Shown here one piece after another: positions 61,549 to 64,000 of a stretch of 64,000 nt of DNA (positions are counted from its first letter, which is position 1; every line of letters starts with the position of its first letter). The notes beneath the pieces were generated by a model. That model saw only the letters and a program-made list of their open reading frames with translations. It was not told where the DNA came from and did not search any database. The stretch is from Colwellia psychrerythraea (lineage in GTDB: Bacteria > Pseudomonadota > Gammaproteobacteria > Enterobacterales > Alteromonadaceae), in NCBI GenBank assembly GCA_002163005.1, contig MAAF01000091.1, positions 1 to 64,000 of the forward strand, read 5' to 3'. The position numbers and the translations under genes are program-made.

Positions 61549-63348
61549 ATGCTTTCAACAAAAATTTTTTCAACAAAGTTATTTACAAAGAAACAGTTTG
61601 CAAAAAACGTAGCGCTTAGTTTTTTGCTTCTTCAAGCCGTACAGGTAAATAGCGCTGAAGTGACAAAAACGATTAAAGGTCCGTACAATATGGGCAGCGA
61701 TGGCATCGTTCGTTATGAAGATGTATTTCATCCTGTGGTAGGAAAAAAAGGCATGGTGTCGTCACAAAACACCATCGCCTCTGAGGTAGGAGTCGAGATT
61801 TTAAAGTCTGGCGGTAATGCAATTGATGCTTCTGTGGCAATGGGCTTTGCCTTAGCCGTAACACTGCCACGCGCTGGGAATTTGGGTGGCGGCGGTTTCA
61901 TGGTTTTACATTCGGCTCAAGCTGGTAAAACCATTACTTTAGATTATCGAGAAGTTGCACCAAGCGGTGTTACCGCACAACATTTTCTATCGCCGAATGG
62001 TGAAAGAAGCAAAAAAACTAAAAATTCTTGGCATGCCATGGGAGTACCCGGTACGGTTGCTGGTTTATATAAAGCTTGGCATGAATATGGCGGTGGTAAA
62101 TTAACTTGGCAACAAGTTATGCAGCCAGCCATTGATTTAGCAGACAAAGGTTTTATTGTTAATTTTGATTTAGCACAGCTAATTGCAGCAAAAAGTCAGT
62201 GGTTGCTAGAAAATAAAGCCACAGCTAAGGCTTATTTCAAAAAAGACGGTGCTTTGTATCATGCTGGCGATCTAATGAAAAGGCCTGCGCTTGCTTGGTC
62301 ATTAAAACAGATTGCTAGCCAAGGTAAAGATGCTTTTTATAAAGGTGAAATTGCAAAGAAAATCATTAAAGATATGGAACTTCACGGTGGTCATATTGAT
62401 GCTGATGACCTAGCAAATTACCAAGTAAAAGAAAGAAGCGCTATTTTGGGAAACTATAGAGGTTACCAAATAGCCTCTATGCCTCCGCCAAGCTCTGGTG
62501 GTGTAGCCATTGTTGAAGCCTTAAATATTCTAGAGAATTTCCCGCTTAATGAATGGGGCACCTCAGCAAAATCATTCCATGTAAAAGCAGAAGCAATGAA
62601 ACTGACATTTGCCGATAGAGGTTTACATATGGCAGATCCAGATTTTTATGATGTGCCGATTGCTTGGTTAACAGATAAAGCCCGTGCCAAAACACTTGCG
62701 GCAAAAATTGATTTAGATAAAGCAAAACCATCATCAGAAATTATAGGTGGCGCATTACCTCATGAAGGTCCTGATACGACCCACTACTCGGTTATAGACG
62801 CAGAAGGCAACGCGGTTTCAAATACTTATACGTTATCAGCATCATTTGGTACGGGTAAAGTTATTGAAGGCACTGGGATCCTAATGAACAACCAGTTATA
62901 TACTTTTTCAGTACGTGCAGGTATACCTGGAGCCACAGGCTTTATTGCCAGTAATGCCAACAAACTTGAAACCTTTAAAAGGCCGGTTAGTTCGCAATCG
63001 CCCACTATAGTATTAAAAAATGGTAAACCATTTCTGTTAGTGGGAAGTCCGGGTGGTAGCCGTATAATTAATGTTGTCATTCAAATGATAAGTAATGTTA
63101 TTGATCATGATATGAACATCGCCGAAGCAACAAACGAGCGACGTATACATCATCAATGGTTACCAGACAGATTAGAAGTTGAGCCTGGTTTTAACCGTGA
63201 CACTATGCAGCTATTAATTGATAGAGGACACAATGTTAAAGAAACTCGAACTATGGGTAGTTCACAATCAATCATGGTAAAAGATGGTTATTTCTTAGGG
63301 GCATCAGATCCCAGAAGACCCAACGCAAAAACCCTAGGTTTGAATTAG
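61549..63348 (+). CDS. ggt: Gamma-glutamyltransferase (glutathione hydrolase), periplasmic
   Basis: 599 residues from the ATG at 61549, chosen because GAGGAG (61537-61542) is at the right distance. An ATG overlapping the previous stop codon is less likely. A signal peptide (NVALSFLLLQAVQVNSA) gives periplasmic location. The proenzyme splits itself before nucleophile T411 (DTTHYSVI) into large and small subunits. Also visible are NLGGGGFMV, DYREVAPSG, PPPSSGGVAIVE, and GSPGGSRIINVV in the small subunit. It hydrolyses or transfers gamma-glutamyl groups from glutathione and gamma-glutamyl peptides, releasing glutamate. It is followed by gltS 60 bp downstream, so the glutamate could be imported at once. 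Confidence 0.95.
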   Translation: MLSTKIFSTKLFTKKQFAKNVALSFLLLQAVQVNSAEVTKTIKGPYNMGSDGIVRYEDVFHPVVGKKGMVSSQNTIASEVGVEILKSGGNAIDASVAMGFALAVTLPRAGNLGGGGFMVLHSAQAGKTITLDYREVAPSGVTAQHFLSPNGERSKKTKNSWHAMGVPGTVAGLYKAWHEYGGGKLTWQQVMQPAIDLADKGFIVNFDLAQLIAAKSQWLLENKATAKAYFKKDGALYHAGDLMKRPALAWSLKQIASQGKDAFYKGEIAKKIIKDMELHGGHIDADDLANYQVKERSAILGNYRGYQIASMPPPSSGGVAIVEALNILENFPLNEWGTSAKSFHVKAEAMKLTFADRGLHMADPDFYDVPIAWLTDKARAKTLAAKIDLDKAKPSSEIIGGALPHEGPDTTHYSVIDAEGNAVSNTYTLSASFGTGKVIEGTGILMNNQLYTFSVRAGIPGATGFIASNANKLETFKRPVSSQSPTIVLKNGKPFLLVGSPGGSRIINVVIQMISNVIDHDMNIAEATNERRIHHQWLPDRLEVEPGFNRDTMQLLIDRGHNVKETRTMGSSQSIMVKDGYFLGASDPRRPNAKTLGLN

Positions 63349-63407
63349 CTGGTTAACACTTAAAAATCAATAGAAATATCAATTATAATAATATTGGATA
63401 ATAAAGT

Positions 63408-64000
63408 ATGAATATCGAAATAAATTTAATCGAAACATTAGTGATAGCACTATTGATCCTGTTTATAGGGTATTTTTTAAACAGTAAAATAGCTTTTTTA
63501 AGAAATAACAATATTCCTGAGCCAGTGGTTGGTGGCATTGTTTTTTCACTTTTTGCCGCTTTGCTTCACAGTGTTTTGTCAATTGATTTTCAATTCGATA
63601 TGAGTTTTAAAAATCCATTAATGACCATGTTTTTTACTACGGTAGGCCTAGGTGCTAGTTATTCACTATTACTTAAAGGTGGTCCGAAAGTTGTGCTATT
63701 TTTAGGTTTGGCAACTGTGTATTTGCTTGTACAAAATGCTTTAGGAATTTCCTTAGCCGTAGCCACAGGCATGGATCCATTAATGGGGCTTATAGGTGGT
63801 TCAGTTACCTTATCGGGTGGTCATGGCAATGGAGCAACTTATGCGGATTTATTTATCGCCGAATACAATATGCCATCCAGTGTATTTGAATTGGCTATGG
63901 CTGCAGCTACCCTAGGCTTAGTGTTAGGTGGTTTGGTAGGTGGTCCAGTAAGTAAGCGATTAATTAAGCGCTATAACTTAAAGGCTGATGAATTTCACGA
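63408..64000 (+). CDS. gltS: Sodium/glutamate symporter GltS, 3'-truncated by the window edge
   Basis: The first 197 codons are present. N-terminal spans (LIETLVIALLILFIGYFLN), the RNNNIPEPVVGGIVFS loop and the family-specific GGSVTLSGGHGNGATYADLF re-entrant segment identify GltS. That segment carries the conserved GGHGxG glycines. It is an inner-membrane Na+-coupled glutamate importer. It begins 59 bp after the ggt stop codon on the same strand, with no terminator between, so decarboxylase, ggt and gltS probably make one operon. Confidence 0.92.
   Translation, partial: MNIEINLIETLVIALLILFIGYFLNSKIAFLRNNNIPEPVVGGIVFSLFAALLHSVLSIDFQFDMSFKNPLMTMFFTTVGLGASYSLLLKGGPKVVLFLGLATVYLLVQNALGISLAVATGMDPLMGLIGGSVTLSGGHGNGATYADLFIAEYNMPSSVFELAMAAATLGLVLGGLVGGPVSKRLIKRYNLKADEFH

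Noticed and set aside
1-64000. CRISPR arrays, tRNA, rRNA or riboswitches
   Set aside because: No evenly spaced short repeats, cloverleaf-like segments, rRNA blocks or known aptamer patterns were seen. The repeats present are palindromic interspersed elements.

Overview
The window looks like chromosome of a marine, cold-adapted gammaproteobacterium of the Colwellia/Thalassotalea type (Alteromonadales). It is AT-rich throughout, has UmuDC with a LexA box, RecX, MtfA, oligopeptidase B, a large TonB-dependent receptor and the 180-kDa type NAD-glutamate dehydrogenase, and it is full of long palindromic intergenic repeats. The genus is an inference from gene content and style. No rRNA, tRNA, CRISPR array or intact insertion sequence was seen.

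Layout. 1-4.6 kb: end of a cytochrome P460 gene, a membrane TPR protein, an integrase remnant and a DUF1203 protein. 4.7-10.7 kb: the Ada alkylation repair regulator and an RND efflux pump with its adaptor. 11-17.7 kb: a broken methyltransferase, an EAL phosphodiesterase, a 59-residue protein, a 1301-residue DUF4062-NACHT STAND protein and a SYLF lipoprotein. 19-26.3 kb: a signalling block made of a Ser/Thr kinase, an ECF-type sigma factor overlapping it by 4 bp, a PPP phosphatase, three small envelope proteins that each follow the same bipartite promoter-like motif (GTGACG-N14-TTACGC on the + strand), and a REC-REC-GGDEF gene split by a -1 frameshift at an A_AAA_AAG heptamer. 26.4-33.7 kb: a class 3 lipase, an UPF0114-like membrane protein, a 1304-residue protein that joins a ClpB-like AAA+ module, a receiver domain and a complete FtsH-like AAA+/M41 protease, and two small proteins. 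34-44 kb: ordinary genes (ptrB, recX, PAS-GGDEF, umuDC, mtfA) separated by repeats. 44.6-64 kb: a CapA-like protein, a periplasmic binding protein, a D-aminoacylase / M14 carboxypeptidase / TonB-receptor group, NAD-glutamate dehydrogenase, a fold-III PLP decarboxylase, gamma-glutamyltransferase and the start of gltS.

How the genes fit together. The right third reads as uptake and breakdown of peptides or gamma-glutamyl/D-amino-acyl compounds ending in glutamate, which gltS and the dehydrogenase would import and oxidise. The 20-26 kb block reads as a phosphorylation-controlled sigma factor with at least three local target promoters. The AAA-REC-FtsH fusion is the most unusual protein here: a soluble, phospho-switchable, two-motor metalloprotease is what its motifs suggest. 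I do not know of a described family with that layout.
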